Part shown: positions 28,153 through 37,002 of the stretch, one piece after another
How the letters are laid out: each line of letters opens with the position of its first letter
Position numbering within the stretch: position 1 is the first letter of the stretch
Assembly: GCF_012641405.1 (NCBI RefSeq)
Contig: NZ_JABAII010000026.1
Location: forward strand, 1-64,000
DNA: 64,000 nt
Source of the DNA: Rhizobium sp. P40RR-XXII
GTDB taxonomy: Bacteria > Pseudomonadota > Alphaproteobacteria > Rhizobiales > Rhizobiaceae
Reading direction: 5' to 3'
The notes under the pieces: model-generated
Seen by the model: only the letters and a program-made list of their open reading frames with translations
Told to the model about the DNA's origin: nothing
The model's database searches: none
Made by a program: the position numbers and the translations under genes

Positions 28153-28887
28153 TTAATTCTCGATCGTGAAACGCACCCTGTCAGCGGCGAAGCGGGAGAT
28201 TGAATATTGCACCGGCACATTATCGAGATCCGAGTTCAGCGCCTGGGTGATCAGGACGATGGCACCCGGGGATAATTGCAGATCTGCGAGATCGCTTTCG
28301 TCGGCATGCGTCGCGGTGATTTCGGTGATGACGCGCACGTAATCCGGTACGCCAAGCTCCCGAAACGCCTTGGTGATCGATCCCGTCGTCCGATAGATCT
28401 CGGCGATCGCGCCGAAGCGATCGGCGGGAAACCAGCTGGTGGCGCGCGATACCGGGCGATGATCCGCCTGCCCGAGCGTCTCCAGCCGCACGAGGGGAGC
28501 GCCGATTTTGATCTTGAGCTGCCGGGCCAATTCCGCGCTCGCCGCCTCCTCGCCCGTGGCAAGCGGGACGCTGCGGGTCTCTCGCACCTGATCGCCAATC
28601 CCTTGCGAAAACCGCGTCCGCTTCGAAATCGGAAAGCTCAGGCGTTCCTTGCGCTCGATCAGCGTGCCGCGCCCCTGCACCGCCCGCACGATCCCCTCCT
28701 GCGCCAGTGCCGCGAGTGCGCTTCGGATCGTATGCCGGTTGACGCCGAACTGCAGCGCCAGCGCCGTTTCCGGCGGCACCATGCCCGTCTCGTCGAAATC
28801 CCCGTGATTGATGGAGACGCGAATCCGGTCGGCGATCTGCCGCCAGAGCGCCACGCCCGTCTGCCTCTGTATCTTCTGCCCTGCCAT
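28153..28887 (-). CDS. phnF: PhnF, GntR/UTRA-family regulator of phosphonate genes
   Basis: A 244-residue GntR-HutC regulator. The winged helix (LWRQIADRIRVSINHG, then NRHTIRSALAALAQEGIVRAVQGRGTLI) is followed by a UTRA ligand domain (residues ~95-240). The ATG at 28887 is preferred; GTG at 28908 would place its first codons over the Pho-box-like repeat. Divergent from phnG with a palindromic operator candidate and a Pho box between them, so it most likely represses phnGHIJKL until a phosphonate or pathway intermediate binds. Confidence 0.92.
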   Translation of the reverse strand: MAGQKIQRQTGVALWRQIADRIRVSINHGDFDETGMVPPETALALQFGVNRHTIRSALAALAQEGIVRAVQGRGTLIERKERLSFPISKRTRFSQGIGDQVRETRSVPLATGEEAASAELARQLKIKIGAPLVRLETLGQADHRPVSRATSWFPADRFGAIAEIYRTTGSITKAFRELGVPDYVRVITEITATHADESDLADLQLSPGAIVLITQALNSDLDNVPVQYSISRFAADRVRFTIEN

Positions 28888-28901
28888 TTCGCCCACTCGC
28901 C

Positions 28902-28919
28902 CTGTCACACGCTTGTCAC
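28902..28919 (+). promoter_or_regulatory. Pho-box-like repeat upstream of phnG
   Basis: CTGTCAC-N4-TTGTCAC is a direct repeat of 7 bases with 11-base period, matching the PhoB-site form CTGTCAT-N4-CTGTCAT in 12 of 14 scored positions by eye. It is oriented toward phnG, 69 bases from its start, where it could replace a -35 element. Confidence 0.6.
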
Positions 28920-28954
28920 GACTCGCTAATAGATATAAGACTATCTTGTATGGT

Positions 28955-28972
28955 TGTCTATATCAATAGACA
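28955..28972. promoter_or_regulatory. PhnF operator candidate
   Basis: TGTCTAT-ATCA-ATAGACA is a perfect dyad with 7-base arms, 16 bases before phnG and just downstream of the probable phnG promoter. The AT-rich form and location fit a GntR/HutC-type PhnF site. Confidence 0.6.
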
Positions 28973-28988
28973 TTTAAAGGAAGGCGCG

Positions 28989-29465
28989 ATGAATTCAGCA
29001 CAAAGGCAGGAAGCGGCCGCACAGGAGCGTCGGGAACGCAAGCGTGTCGCCGATCTTCTGGCGCAGGCCGAGCGCGACGAGCTAGAGGCTGCCTGGGAAG
29101 CATTGCCGAGCAAGCCGGCGGCACAGCCGGTGCGCGGACCGGAAACGGGGCTTGTCATGGTGCGCGGCCGCATCGGTGGCGGCGGCTCCCCTTTCAACCT
29201 CGGCGAAGTCACGGTGACGCGCGCCACCGTCCGGCTGGCATCGGGCACCATCGGTCATTCGCATGCCCTCGGTACCGATCGGGAAAAGGCCAGGCTTTCG
29301 GCCATATTCGACGCACTCTGGCAGCAATCGGCCACGAGGGATTTCGTCGAGAAGGCAATCCTGGAGCCCGTCGCCGAGCGCATCGCGGATTATGATCGCA
29401 AGCGCGCCGAAGAGACGGCCGCGACCCGCGTCGATTTCTTCACCATGGTTCGCGGAGAAGACTGA
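28989..29465 (+). CDS. phnG: C-P lyase core subunit PhnG
   Basis: A 158-residue PhnG, a structural subunit of the PhnGHIJ core complex, which with PhnI and PhnL attaches phosphonate to ribose of ATP. The conserved centre MVRGRIGGGGSPFNLGEVTVT is intact (residues ~55-76). AGGAAGG lies 6-7 bases before the ATG at 28989; the earlier in-frame starter at 28950 is less likely because the dyad operator lies within it. The stop shares one base with the phnH start (TGATG). Confidence 0.95.
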   Translation: MNSAQRQEAAAQERRERKRVADLLAQAERDELEAAWEALPSKPAAQPVRGPETGLVMVRGRIGGGGSPFNLGEVTVTRATVRLASGTIGHSHALGTDREKARLSAIFDALWQQSATRDFVEKAILEPVAERIADYDRKRAEETAATRVDFFTMVRGED

Positions 29466-30091
29466 TGAGCCTGTTCAACACCCCGACCTTCGGCAACGAG
29501 GCCCTGACCGGCGGCTTCAGCGACCCGGTCTTCGACGCGCAGAGCGTCTTCAAGATGACGATGGACGCCATGGCGCGTCCGGGAACACTGCAAACCGTCA
29601 CGGCCGACATCGCGCCGCCGGCGCCGCTCGGTATCGCCGCTGGCGCAATCGGACTCACACTTTGCGACCATGACACGCCGGTCTGGCTTTCCACCAGCCT
29701 TGCAAGATCGAGCCTGCCGGAATGGCTCTCCTTCCACACGGGCGCGCCCGTCATCTCGGAACGGCTGGAGGCGCATTTTGCCTTTGTCGAAGCCGGCATG
29801 GCGCTTTCCTCCTTCAGCCAGTTCGGCATCGGTACCCAGGAATATCCCGATCGTTCGACGACCATCGTGCTTGAGATCGAAAACCTCGAAGGCGGCAAGG
29901 CGCTGGCGCTTTCCGGCCCGGGCATCAAGGATGTGACCATGATCGCTCCGATCGGGCTGCCGGATGCGCTGCTGCGCATCTGGAACGACAATCGCGCGCT
30001 CTTCCCGCGCGGCGTCGATCTCGTTCTGACAGCGGGCCGGCAATTCCTCTGCCTGCCGCGCACCACCAAGATCACCGCGACGGAGATGTGA
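29465..30091 (+). CDS. phnH: C-P lyase core subunit PhnH
   Basis: A 208-residue PhnH, a PLP-transferase-fold subunit without PLP that is essential for the C-P lyase complex. The opening GGFSDPVFDAQSVFKMTMDAMARPG and the C-terminal FPRGVDLVLTAGRQFLCLPRTT are family hallmarks. Translationally coupled to phnG. Confidence 0.95.
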   Translation: MSLFNTPTFGNEALTGGFSDPVFDAQSVFKMTMDAMARPGTLQTVTADIAPPAPLGIAAGAIGLTLCDHDTPVWLSTSLARSSLPEWLSFHTGAPVISERLEAHFAFVEAGMALSSFSQFGIGTQEYPDRSTTIVLEIENLEGGKALALSGPGIKDVTMIAPIGLPDALLRIWNDNRALFPRGVDLVLTAGRQFLCLPRTTKITATEM

Positions 30092-30094
30092 CAT

Positions 30095-31204
30095 ATGTAT
30101 GTTGCCGTAAAGGGCGGTGAAACCGCCATCGCCAATGCCCACCGGCTGCTGGCCGACCGTCGCCGCGGCGACCGTTCGCTGCCGGCTGTCGGCATCGAAC
30201 AGATCGTCGCGCAGCTCGCGCTTGCCGTCGACCGTGTCATGGCTGAGGCCTCGCTCTATGACCGCACGCTGGCCGCACTCGCCGTGCGCCAGGCGCGCGG
30301 CGACATGATCGAAGCGATTTTCCTGCTCAGAGCCTACCGCACGACGCTGCCGCGCTTCGGCTATTCCCAGCCGCTCGACACTTCAGCGATGAAGATCGAA
30401 CGCCGTATCTCCGCGACCTACAAGGACCTGCCCGGCGGCCAGCTTCTCGGCCCGACCTTCGACTATACGCATCGTCTGCTCGACCCAAGCCTTCTGACCG
30501 ACGAGGCGGTGGACGAGCCGATGCAACGACCTGCTGAGGACGGCCGCGTCATGCGAGTTTCGGAAATCCTCAGCCAGGAAGGACTGATCGAGGGCGACGG
30601 CACCATGCCTGTCGATCACGAGATCGGCGACCTGACGCGCGCACCGATGGAATTCCCGATGACCCGAGACCTTCGCCTGCAGGCGCTCGCCCGCGGCGAC
30701 GAAGGCTTTCTGCTGGCACTCGGCTATTCGACCCAGCGCGGCTACGGCCGCAACCATCCCTTCACCGGCGAAATCCGCATCGGTGAAGTGGAGGTGGAAT
30801 TCGAGGTACCGGAACTCGGCTTTGCCGTCTCGCTCGGCCGGATACAGGTGACCGAGTGCCAGATGGTCAACCAGTTCAAGGGTTCGGCCAAGGCGCCGCC
30901 GCAGTTCACCCGCGGCTACGGCCTGGTCTTCGGCCAAAGCGAGCGCAAGGCAATGGCCATGTCGCTGGTCGACCGCGCACTGCGGGCCGAGGAACTCGGC
31001 GAAGACATCGTTGCGCCGGCTCAGGACGAAGAGTTCGTGATCTCCCACTCCGACAACGTGCAGGCGACGGGCTTCGTCGAACATCTGAAGCTGCCGCATT
31101 ATGTCGACTTCCAGGCCGAACTCGACCTGGTGCGGCGCATGCGCCGCGATTTCGAGGCCGCCCGCCAAAGCGGCATGGATCCCATGACGGAGGCAGCCGA
31201 ATGA
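30095..31204 (+). CDS. phnI: C-P lyase core subunit PhnI
   Basis: A 369-residue PhnI, the nucleosidase-like subunit that displaces adenine from ATP to form the phosphonate-ribose triphosphate. It starts MYVAVKGGETAIANAHRLL, the standard N-terminus, and holds GYSTQRGYGRNHPFTGEIRIGEVEVE and the C-terminal LKLPHYVDFQAELDLVRRMRRD. It starts 4 bases after phnH and overlaps phnJ as ATGA. Confidence 0.95.
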   Translation: MYVAVKGGETAIANAHRLLADRRRGDRSLPAVGIEQIVAQLALAVDRVMAEASLYDRTLAALAVRQARGDMIEAIFLLRAYRTTLPRFGYSQPLDTSAMKIERRISATYKDLPGGQLLGPTFDYTHRLLDPSLLTDEAVDEPMQRPAEDGRVMRVSEILSQEGLIEGDGTMPVDHEIGDLTRAPMEFPMTRDLRLQALARGDEGFLLALGYSTQRGYGRNHPFTGEIRIGEVEVEFEVPELGFAVSLGRIQVTECQMVNQFKGSAKAPPQFTRGYGLVFGQSERKAMAMSLVDRALRAEELGEDIVAPAQDEEFVISHSDNVQATGFVEHLKLPHYVDFQAELDLVRRMRRDFEAARQSGMDPMTEAAE

Positions 31205-32127
31205 CCGAACTCGCCACCTACAATTTCGCCTATCTCGACGAGCAGACCAAGCGGATGATCCGTCGCGCCATTCTGAAGGCGATCTCCATTCCCGGCTATC
31301 AGGTGCCCTTCGCCTCCCGCGAAATGCCGATGCCTTACGGCTGGGGCACCGGCGGCGTACAGCTGACCGCATCCATCATCGGTCCGGAAGATGTGCTGAA
31401 GGTCATCGACCAAGGGGCGGACGACACGACCAATGCCGTCTCCATCCGCGCCTTCTTCCAGAAGGTCGCCAATGTTGCCGTCACCACCCGCACGGAAGAG
31501 GCGACCATCATACAGACACGCCACCGCATCCCGGAGGCGAAGCTCGACTCCAACCAGGTGCTCGTCTACCAGGTACCGATCCCGGAACCCTTACGTTTCC
31601 TTGAGCCGCGCGAGACCGAGACGCGCAAGATGCACGCGCTCGAGGAATATGGCCTCATGCATGTGAAGCTCTATGAGGATATCGCCCGCAACGGCCGCAT
31701 CGCCACGACTTACGCCTATCCGGTCAAGGTCGCCGGCCGCTACGTCATGGACCCCTCGCCGACGCCGAAGTTCGACAATCCGAAAATGCACTTGTCCGAC
31801 GCGCTGCAATTGTTCGGCGCCGGCCGCGAGAAGCGCATCTATGCCGTGCCGCCCTATACCGAAGTCGTCAGCCTCGACTTCGAGGACCATCCGTTCGAGG
31901 TGCAACGCTTCGACAAGCCCTGCGCGCTTTGCGGCGCCGAGCAGGTCTATCTCGACGAGGTGATCCTCGACGACAAGGGCGGCCGCATGTTCGTCTGCTC
32001 CGATACCGATTTCTGCGAAGACCGTCGTGCCCATGGCCATGCCGGCCCTATGCTGGCGTCAAATGGGCTGGCGCCAAATGGGCTCGCAGCCGACGGGCTG
32101 CCTGGCAGCAAGGAGGCCGCCGAATGA
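31201..32127 (+). CDS. phnJ: Carbon-phosphorus lyase PhnJ (radical SAM)
   Basis: A 308-residue PhnJ that cleaves the C-P bond of the ribose-linked phosphonate by radical SAM chemistry. Cysteines follow the E. coli pattern: CALC, 21 residues, C, 5 residues, C, in which the first three hold the 4Fe-4S cluster and the last is the thiyl radical site. All four are present. The C-terminal tail is longer than usual, with a short repeated [13 protein letters not shown] segment of low complexity. ATGA overlaps at both ends couple it to phnI and phnK. Confidence 0.96.
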   Translation: MTELATYNFAYLDEQTKRMIRRAILKAISIPGYQVPFASREMPMPYGWGTGGVQLTASIIGPEDVLKVIDQGADDTTNAVSIRAFFQKVANVAVTTRTEEATIIQTRHRIPEAKLDSNQVLVYQVPIPEPLRFLEPRETETRKMHALEEYGLMHVKLYEDIARNGRIATTYAYPVKVAGRYVMDPSPTPKFDNPKMHLSDALQLFGAGREKRIYAVPPYTEVVSLDFEDHPFEVQRFDKPCALCGAEQVYLDEVILDDKGGRMFVCSDTDFCEDRRAHGHAGPMLASNGLAPNGLAADGLPGSKEAAE

Positions 32128-32900
32128 GCGACTCACCCCTTCTCAAGGTCAAGGACATCTCGAAATTCTACGGCAGCCGTATCGGCTGCCGCGACGTGTC
32201 CTTCGAACTCTGGCCCGGCGAAGTACTGGCCATCGTCGGCGAATCCGGCTCCGGCAAGACGACGCTGCTGAACTGCATCTCGACGCGGCTGCTGCCGACG
32301 ACGGGCAGCGTCGAATACCATATGCGCGACGAGACCTATCGCGACCTGTTCCGCATGAACGAGGCCGAGCGCCGCTTCCTGATGCGCACCGACTGGGGCT
32401 TCGTGCATCAGAACCCGGCCGACGGCCTGCGCATGACGGTTTCGGCCGGCGCCAATGTCGGCGAACGACTGATGGCGATCGGCAACCGCCACTACGGCAA
32501 CATCCGCAATACGGCCATCGACTGGCTGGAGCGGGTCGAGATCGACGCCGACCGCATCGACGACCAGCCGCGCGCCTTTTCCGGCGGCATGCGCCAGCGC
32601 CTGCAGATCGCCCGCAACCTGGTAACCGGCCCCCGCCTCGTCTTCATGGACGAGCCGACCGGCGGTCTCGACGTTTCCGTGCAGGCCCGCCTGCTCGACC
32701 TCGTGCGCGGCCTAGTCAACGATCTCGGCCTGTCAGCGATCATCGTCACGCACGATCTCGCCGTCGCCCGGCTGCTCTCCCATCGCATGATGGTGATGAA
32801 GGACGGTCAGGTGATCGAACACGGTCTCACCGACCGTGTGCTCGACGACCCGCGCGAACCCTATACGCAACTGCTGGTCTCTTCGATTCTGCAGGTCTGA
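32124..32900 (+). CDS. phnK: C-P lyase ATP-binding protein PhnK
   Basis: A 258-residue ABC-type ATPase that docks on the C-P lyase core. Walker A is GESGSGKTT near residue 38, signature [14 protein letters not shown] near 155, and Walker [13 protein letters not shown]. It has no membrane partner; it works with PhnGHIJ in the cytosol. Its ATG at 32124 overlaps the phnJ stop. Confidence 0.94.
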   Translation: MSDSPLLKVKDISKFYGSRIGCRDVSFELWPGEVLAIVGESGSGKTTLLNCISTRLLPTTGSVEYHMRDETYRDLFRMNEAERRFLMRTDWGFVHQNPADGLRMTVSAGANVGERLMAIGNRHYGNIRNTAIDWLERVEIDADRIDDQPRAFSGGMRQRLQIARNLVTGPRLVFMDEPTGGLDVSVQARLLDLVRGLVNDLGLSAIIVTHDLAVARLLSHRMMVMKDGQVIEHGLTDRVLDDPREPYTQLLVSSILQV

Positions 32901-32909
32901 GGAACAAAC

Positions 32910-33617
32910 ATGGCAACCCCACTCGTCGTTTCCGAAGTCTTCAAAAGCTTCACCATGCATCTGCGCGACGGCATTCGCCTGCCTGTCGTCGCCGATGTCT
33001 CCTTCTCCGTCGCCGCGGGCGAATGCGTCGTGCTCGGCGGTCCGTCCGGCATCGGCAAGAGCTCCCTGCTGAAGATGATCTACGGCAACTACGCCGTCGA
33101 CAACGGCCAGATCCTCGTCACCCACAAGGACAAGATCGTCGATCTCGCCACAGCCGACCCACGCACCGTGCTCGACGTCCGCCGTCAGACGATGGGCTAT
33201 GTCAGCCAGTTCCTGCGCACGGTGCCGCGGGTCGCCGCCATCGATGTCGTCGCCGAGCCGCTGCTTGGACGCGGCGTATCAGTTGCCGATGCCCGCGACA
33301 GGGCTGCGGAACTACTCGCTCAGCTGAACCTGCCCAGGGAACTCTGGCAGCTGCCGCCCGCCACCTTCTCGGGCGGCGAGCAACAGCGCGTCAATATTGC
33401 CCGCGGCTTCATCACCGACCACGCCATCCTGCTGCTCGACGAGCCCACGGCTTCGCTCGATGCCCGCAACCGGGCCGTCGTCGTCGAGATGATCGAGCAG
33501 AAGAAGCAGGCGGGCGTTGCCCTTCTCGGCATCTTCCACGACGAAGAGGTGCGCGAGGCCGTCGGAAGCCGCATTCTCGACGTCTCGCAATTTTCGCCGA
33601 GAAAGGCCGCCGCATGA
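32910..33617 (+). CDS. phnL: C-P lyase ATP-binding protein PhnL
   Basis: A 235-residue ABC-type ATPase needed with PhnGHI for making the ribose-phosphonate triphosphate. Walker A is GPSGIGKSS near residue 44, signature [14 protein letters not shown], and Walker [13 protein letters not shown]. It starts 9 bases after phnK and overlaps the acetyltransferase gene as ATGA. Confidence 0.94.
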   Translation: MATPLVVSEVFKSFTMHLRDGIRLPVVADVSFSVAAGECVVLGGPSGIGKSSLLKMIYGNYAVDNGQILVTHKDKIVDLATADPRTVLDVRRQTMGYVSQFLRTVPRVAAIDVVAEPLLGRGVSVADARDRAAELLAQLNLPRELWQLPPATFSGGEQQRVNIARGFITDHAILLLDEPTASLDARNRAVVVEMIEQKKQAGVALLGIFHDEEVREAVGSRILDVSQFSPRKAAA

Positions 33618-34231
33618 GCCGAAAATTGGGCGAGACGCCCTTCATCAGCCCGTCGGCGAGCGTCAACAATTCAACGTTCGGCCGCTACACCGAGGTCTCC
33701 GACCGCTGCCGTATCGACGAAGTTGAGATCGGCGATTATTCCTACATCATGCAGGACGGCGCGGTCTGGTGCACGACCATCGGCAAGTTCGTCAACATTG
33801 CCGCTGCCGTACGCATCAACGCCACCAACCATCCAACATGGCGCGCCGCGCTGCATCACTTCACCTATCGCGCCGCCGACTATTGGCCGGATGCCGATAT
33901 GGAGAGCGATTTCTTCACCTGGCGGCGCGACCATCGCGTCGTAATCGGCCATGATGTCTGGATCGGCCACGGCGCCACCATCCTACCGGGTGTCACGGTC
34001 GGAAATGGCGCCGTCATTGGCGCAGGCGCCGTCGTCTCCAAGGACGTTGCTCCCTACACGATCGTCGGCGGCGTGCCGGCCAAGCTGATCCGCGAGCGTT
34101 TCACACCCGAGGTCGGTGCGCGCATGGATAAGCTCTCATGGTGGGATTGGGATCACGACCGCCTGCGAACGGCGCTTGCAGATTTCCGCGCCCTCTCGGC
34201 GGAGGATTTTCTGGATCGTTACGCTGCCTAG
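33614..34231 (+). CDS. Phosphonate-cluster hexapeptide acetyltransferase
   Basis: A 205-residue left-handed beta-helix protein. Hexapeptide repeats run through residues ~8-60 ([22 protein letters not shown]) and again at ~115-160 ([21 protein letters not shown], then [14 protein letters not shown]). It matches the DapH/DapD/GlmU-related acetyltransferase regularly found in C-P lyase clusters of alphaproteobacteria. Its role is not established; acylation of an aminoalkylphosphonate, as PhnO does, is a possibility. Translationally coupled to phnL. Confidence 0.9.
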   Translation: MSRKLGETPFISPSASVNNSTFGRYTEVSDRCRIDEVEIGDYSYIMQDGAVWCTTIGKFVNIAAAVRINATNHPTWRAALHHFTYRAADYWPDADMESDFFTWRRDHRVVIGHDVWIGHGATILPGVTVGNGAVIGAGAVVSKDVAPYTIVGGVPAKLIRERFTPEVGARMDKLSWWDWDHDRLRTALADFRALSAEDFLDRYAA

Positions 34232-34279
34232 CGCAATTCAGCCTTCAGACGATCCAGTTCAGGGTCAAGAGGAGTTTTC

Positions 34280-34834
34280 ATGGCGAAGCGGTTTTCGAGC
34301 ATCGACGACCGGCTGCGCGATTTCATCGCGCGGCAACACATCTTCTTCACCGCATCCGCAACATCGGATTCCCGCGTCAACGTTTCGCCGCGCGAAACGC
34401 TTTGTCTGCGCATTATCTCCCCGAACACCGCCATCTATCTCGACCGCACCGGCAGCGGCAACGAGACCTCGGCGCATATGAAGGCCGACGGTCGGCTGAC
34501 CATCATGTTCTGCGCGGTCGAGGGACCGCCGATGATCCTGCGCCTCTATGGTCGTGGCCGGATCATCCATCGATCCTCCGACGAATATCGGGAATTGCTG
34601 CACGATCACTATGCCGACGAAGAGCCGTTGGGCGCACGGCAGATCGTGCGACAGGACATCGATCTCGTCCAGACGTCCTGCGGTTTCGGCGTGCCGCTTT
34701 TTTCCTATGAAGGCGAAAGACCGAACCTCGACCAGTGGGCCAAAGCCAAGGGTCCTGACGGCATTGAGGAATATCGGCGCGAGAAGAACAGCCTCAGCAT
34801 GGACGGCCTGCCGACGGGCATGTTTGACGGCTAA
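34280..34834 (+). CDS. Pyridoxamine-phosphate-oxidase-like split-barrel flavoprotein
   Basis: A 184-residue protein of the PNPOx-like FMN-binding split-barrel family. The N-terminal half (FIARQHIFFTASATSD, then VNVSPRETLCLRIISPNTAIYLD) is the typical barrel. It is not a true PdxH because the substrate residues are not recognisable. It lies 48 bases after the acetyltransferase and 224 before phnC, on the same strand within the phosphonate cluster. A role in phosphonate use is only suggested by position; it may have its own purpose, such as F420/FMN-dependent reduction. Confidence 0.85.
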   Translation: MAKRFSSIDDRLRDFIARQHIFFTASATSDSRVNVSPRETLCLRIISPNTAIYLDRTGSGNETSAHMKADGRLTIMFCAVEGPPMILRLYGRGRIIHRSSDEYRELLHDHYADEEPLGARQIVRQDIDLVQTSCGFGVPLFSYEGERPNLDQWAKAKGPDGIEEYRREKNSLSMDGLPTGMFDG

Positions 34835-34882
34835 ACTTAAAGGAAAGCTCTCAGCCGGCTAATCTTGCAAAATCGCCGGGAA

Positions 34883-34911
34883 TTGTAACAGCAGTTACAC
34901 AAAACTGACAT
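34883..34911 (+). promoter_or_regulatory. Candidate Pho-box array upstream of phnC
   Basis: Three 7-base units at 11-base period, TTGTAAC, GTTACAC and CTGACAT, lie upstream of phnC. The last matches CTGTCAT at six of seven bases; the first two match poorly. A perfect 12-base palindrome GCTTCATGAAGC follows at 34916-34927. The position suits a separate phosphate-controlled promoter for the transporter. Confidence 0.4.
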
Positions 34912-35058
34912 TGGAGCTTCATGAAGCGGGACTAATCGGTTGCCTTGTGATTGGCGCCAGCCCCCTCGAAACTCCTTTCGAGACAGGGGCACGCGCCCAT
35001 TCTTAGCACCGGTACCGCTAAAATTTTTGCAGCCCGGCAGCCGCGAAAGGGAAGCACT

Positions 35059-35913
35059 ATGTTCGAACTCAGGAATGTCTCGCGCCGGTTTGGCAACAAG
35101 CTCGCTGTCGATTCCGTGACTTTGGACATACCGCAGGGACAGATGGTCGGCGTCATCGGCCGGTCCGGCGCCGGCAAGTCGACCTTGCTGCGCATGATCA
35201 ACCGCCTGGCCGACCCGAGCTCCGGCTCCATCCATTTCTCCGGCGTCGAAGTTTCGAAGCTCAGAGGCCGCGCGCTGCGAAGCTGGCAGCGCGATTGCGC
35301 CATGATCTTCCAGCAGTTCAACCTCGTTCCGCGCCTCGACGTGCTTACCAACGTCATGCTCGGCCGCCTGAACCAGCGATCGACCGTCATGAGCCTTCTT
35401 TCCGTCTTCACCCGCGAGGAGCGCATCGAAGCCATCGCCGCGCTGGAACGCCTCGGCATCGAGCAGACGGCATTGCAGATGGCCGGCACGCTTTCCGGCG
35501 GTCAGCAGCAGCGCGTCGCCATCTGCCGCGCGCTGATGCAGCAGCCGAAGATGATGCTGGCCGACGAGCCGATCGCCTCGCTCGATCCGCTGAACGCCAA
35601 GATCGTCATGGACGCATTGCGAGACATCAACGAGCGTGAAGGCATTACTGTCATCACCAACCTGCACACGCTGGACACGGCCCGCAATTATTGCGAACGC
35701 ATCATCGGCATGGCAGCCGGCAAGGTCGTCTTCGACGGCAAGCCAACTGATCTGACGGCCGCCGCCGTCAAGGAAATCTACGGCACCGACAAGGACGGCG
35801 CCGGCATCGACGAGACCATGACGTCGACCTCCATCAACATTGCCGATCCGGCCGCGCAAGCCGCGGAGACTGAATCTGCCGGCCCGCAACCGCTGGCACT
35901 GGCCGGTCTCTGA
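35059..35913 (+). CDS. phnC: Phosphonate ABC transporter ATP-binding protein
   Basis: A 284-residue importer ATPase. Walker A is GRSGAGKST near residue 34, signature [14 protein letters not shown], Walker [13 protein letters not shown]. The order ATPase, binding protein, two permeases matches phnCDE1E2 and also phoCDET of Sinorhizobium, a transporter for phosphonate and phosphate. ATG at 35059 has AAAGGGAAG upstream. The C-terminal 35 residues are an unconserved-looking Ala/Thr tail. Confidence 0.93.
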   Translation: MFELRNVSRRFGNKLAVDSVTLDIPQGQMVGVIGRSGAGKSTLLRMINRLADPSSGSIHFSGVEVSKLRGRALRSWQRDCAMIFQQFNLVPRLDVLTNVMLGRLNQRSTVMSLLSVFTREERIEAIAALERLGIEQTALQMAGTLSGGQQQRVAICRALMQQPKMMLADEPIASLDPLNAKIVMDALRDINEREGITVITNLHTLDTARNYCERIIGMAAGKVVFDGKPTDLTAAAVKEIYGTDKDGAGIDETMTSTSINIADPAAQAAETESAGPQPLALAGL

Positions 35914-36008
35914 GAGGGACAGCCGGGATCGAAGGCCCGCGTCAAGGGCGCATTGCTTCTACCAGACCGAAGACATCCGGGGACACCGGTTAATCAGGAG
36001 ACGAACCC

Positions 36009-36920
36009 ATGTTGAAGAAAGCACTCTTTGCCGCTACGGCGCTCGCCGCGCTCGCAGCCGGCGCTGCTGCCAACGCTGCAGATCTCAAGGAATTCCGCGT
36101 CGGCATTCTCGGTGGCGAAAACGAAGCCGACCGCCTGCGCAACTATGCCTGCCTCACCGATCACCTGAAGAAGGAATTCGGTTTCGAGAAGGTTTCGCTG
36201 TTCCCGGCCGCCGACTATAACGGCGTTATCCAGGGCCTGCTCGGCGGCACGCTCGACTTCGCCGAACTCGGCGCTTCCGGCTATGCAGCCGTCGCCATCA
36301 AGGACCCGAAGGCCGTTACCCCGATCCTGACGACGCAGCAGACCGACGGTTCGACCGGCTACTACTCGATCGGCCTCGCTCTCAAGTCCTCCGGCATCAA
36401 GACGATCATGGACGCCAAGGGCAAGAAGCTCGGCTACGCCGATCCGGATTCCACCTCGGGCTACCTCGTTCCGCTGACGCAGATTCCGAAGACCACCGGC
36501 GTTCCGAACGACAAGTTCTTCGCCTCGACCCAGTTCAACGGCGGCCACGAGAACAACCTGCTCGCCGCCTATGACGGCAAGGTCGACGTTGCTGTCGACG
36601 ACTCATCGGGCGTTGGCGATTTCAAGGACGGCTTCACCTCCGGTACGTTCCGCAAGGAAGTCGACAAGGGCGCAGTCGACCCGAACAAGCTCGTCGAAGT
36701 TTGGCGTTCGCCGCTGATCCCGAACGGCCCGCTCGTCGTTCGCAACGCTCTCGGCACCGAATGGCAGACGAAGCTGGCGGACTTCTTCATGAAGCTCCCG
36801 ACGGCCGACGCCAAGTGCTTCAACGCCATCGAAGGCGGTGACTTCAAGGGCTACATCAAGGTTACCCCGGACTTCTACAACGCCGTCATCGACGTTCGTA
36901 AGGCTGCCATCGGCGGCTGA
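36009..36920 (+). CDS. phnD: Phosphonate-binding periplasmic protein
   Basis: A 303-residue periplasmic solute-binding protein. The signal peptide is MLKKALFAATALAALAAG followed by ANAAD (cut after about residue 23). The mature protein has the PhnD-family phosphate-binding stretch around FAELGASGYAAVAI and ADPDSTSGYLVPLTQ. It delivers phosphonate (or phosphate) to PhnE1/E2. GGAG precedes the ATG. A strong stem-loop follows the stop. Confidence 0.94.
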   Translation: MLKKALFAATALAALAAGAAANAADLKEFRVGILGGENEADRLRNYACLTDHLKKEFGFEKVSLFPAADYNGVIQGLLGGTLDFAELGASGYAAVAIKDPKAVTPILTTQQTDGSTGYYSIGLALKSSGIKTIMDAKGKKLGYADPDSTSGYLVPLTQIPKTTGVPNDKFFASTQFNGGHENNLLAAYDGKVDVAVDDSSGVGDFKDGFTSGTFRKEVDKGAVDPNKLVEVWRSPLIPNGPLVVRNALGTEWQTKLADFFMKLPTADAKCFNAIEGGDFKGYIKVTPDFYNAVIDVRKAAIGG

Positions 36921-36937
36921 TCCGCATTCCGATAATT

Positions 36938-36963
36938 GGGCGGCCGGCAACGGCCGCCCTTTT
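36938..36963 (+). terminator. Intercistronic stem-loop after phnD
   Basis: GGGCGGCC, loop GGCAAC, GGCCGCCC form a perfect 8-base stem followed by TTTT. It looks like a partial rho-independent terminator between phnD and phnE1. In binding-protein operons such a hairpin often lowers permease expression while protecting the binding-protein transcript. Confidence 0.65.
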
Positions 36964-37002
36964 GCTATTCACCCCCTTTGCCATTCATAAGGGCAGGATT
37001 TC

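Noticed and set aside
32027-34231. 734-codon frame joined to the acetyltransferase
   Set aside because: The upstream part lies within phnK and phnL in other frames. The real start is the ATG at 33614 overlapping the phnL stop.
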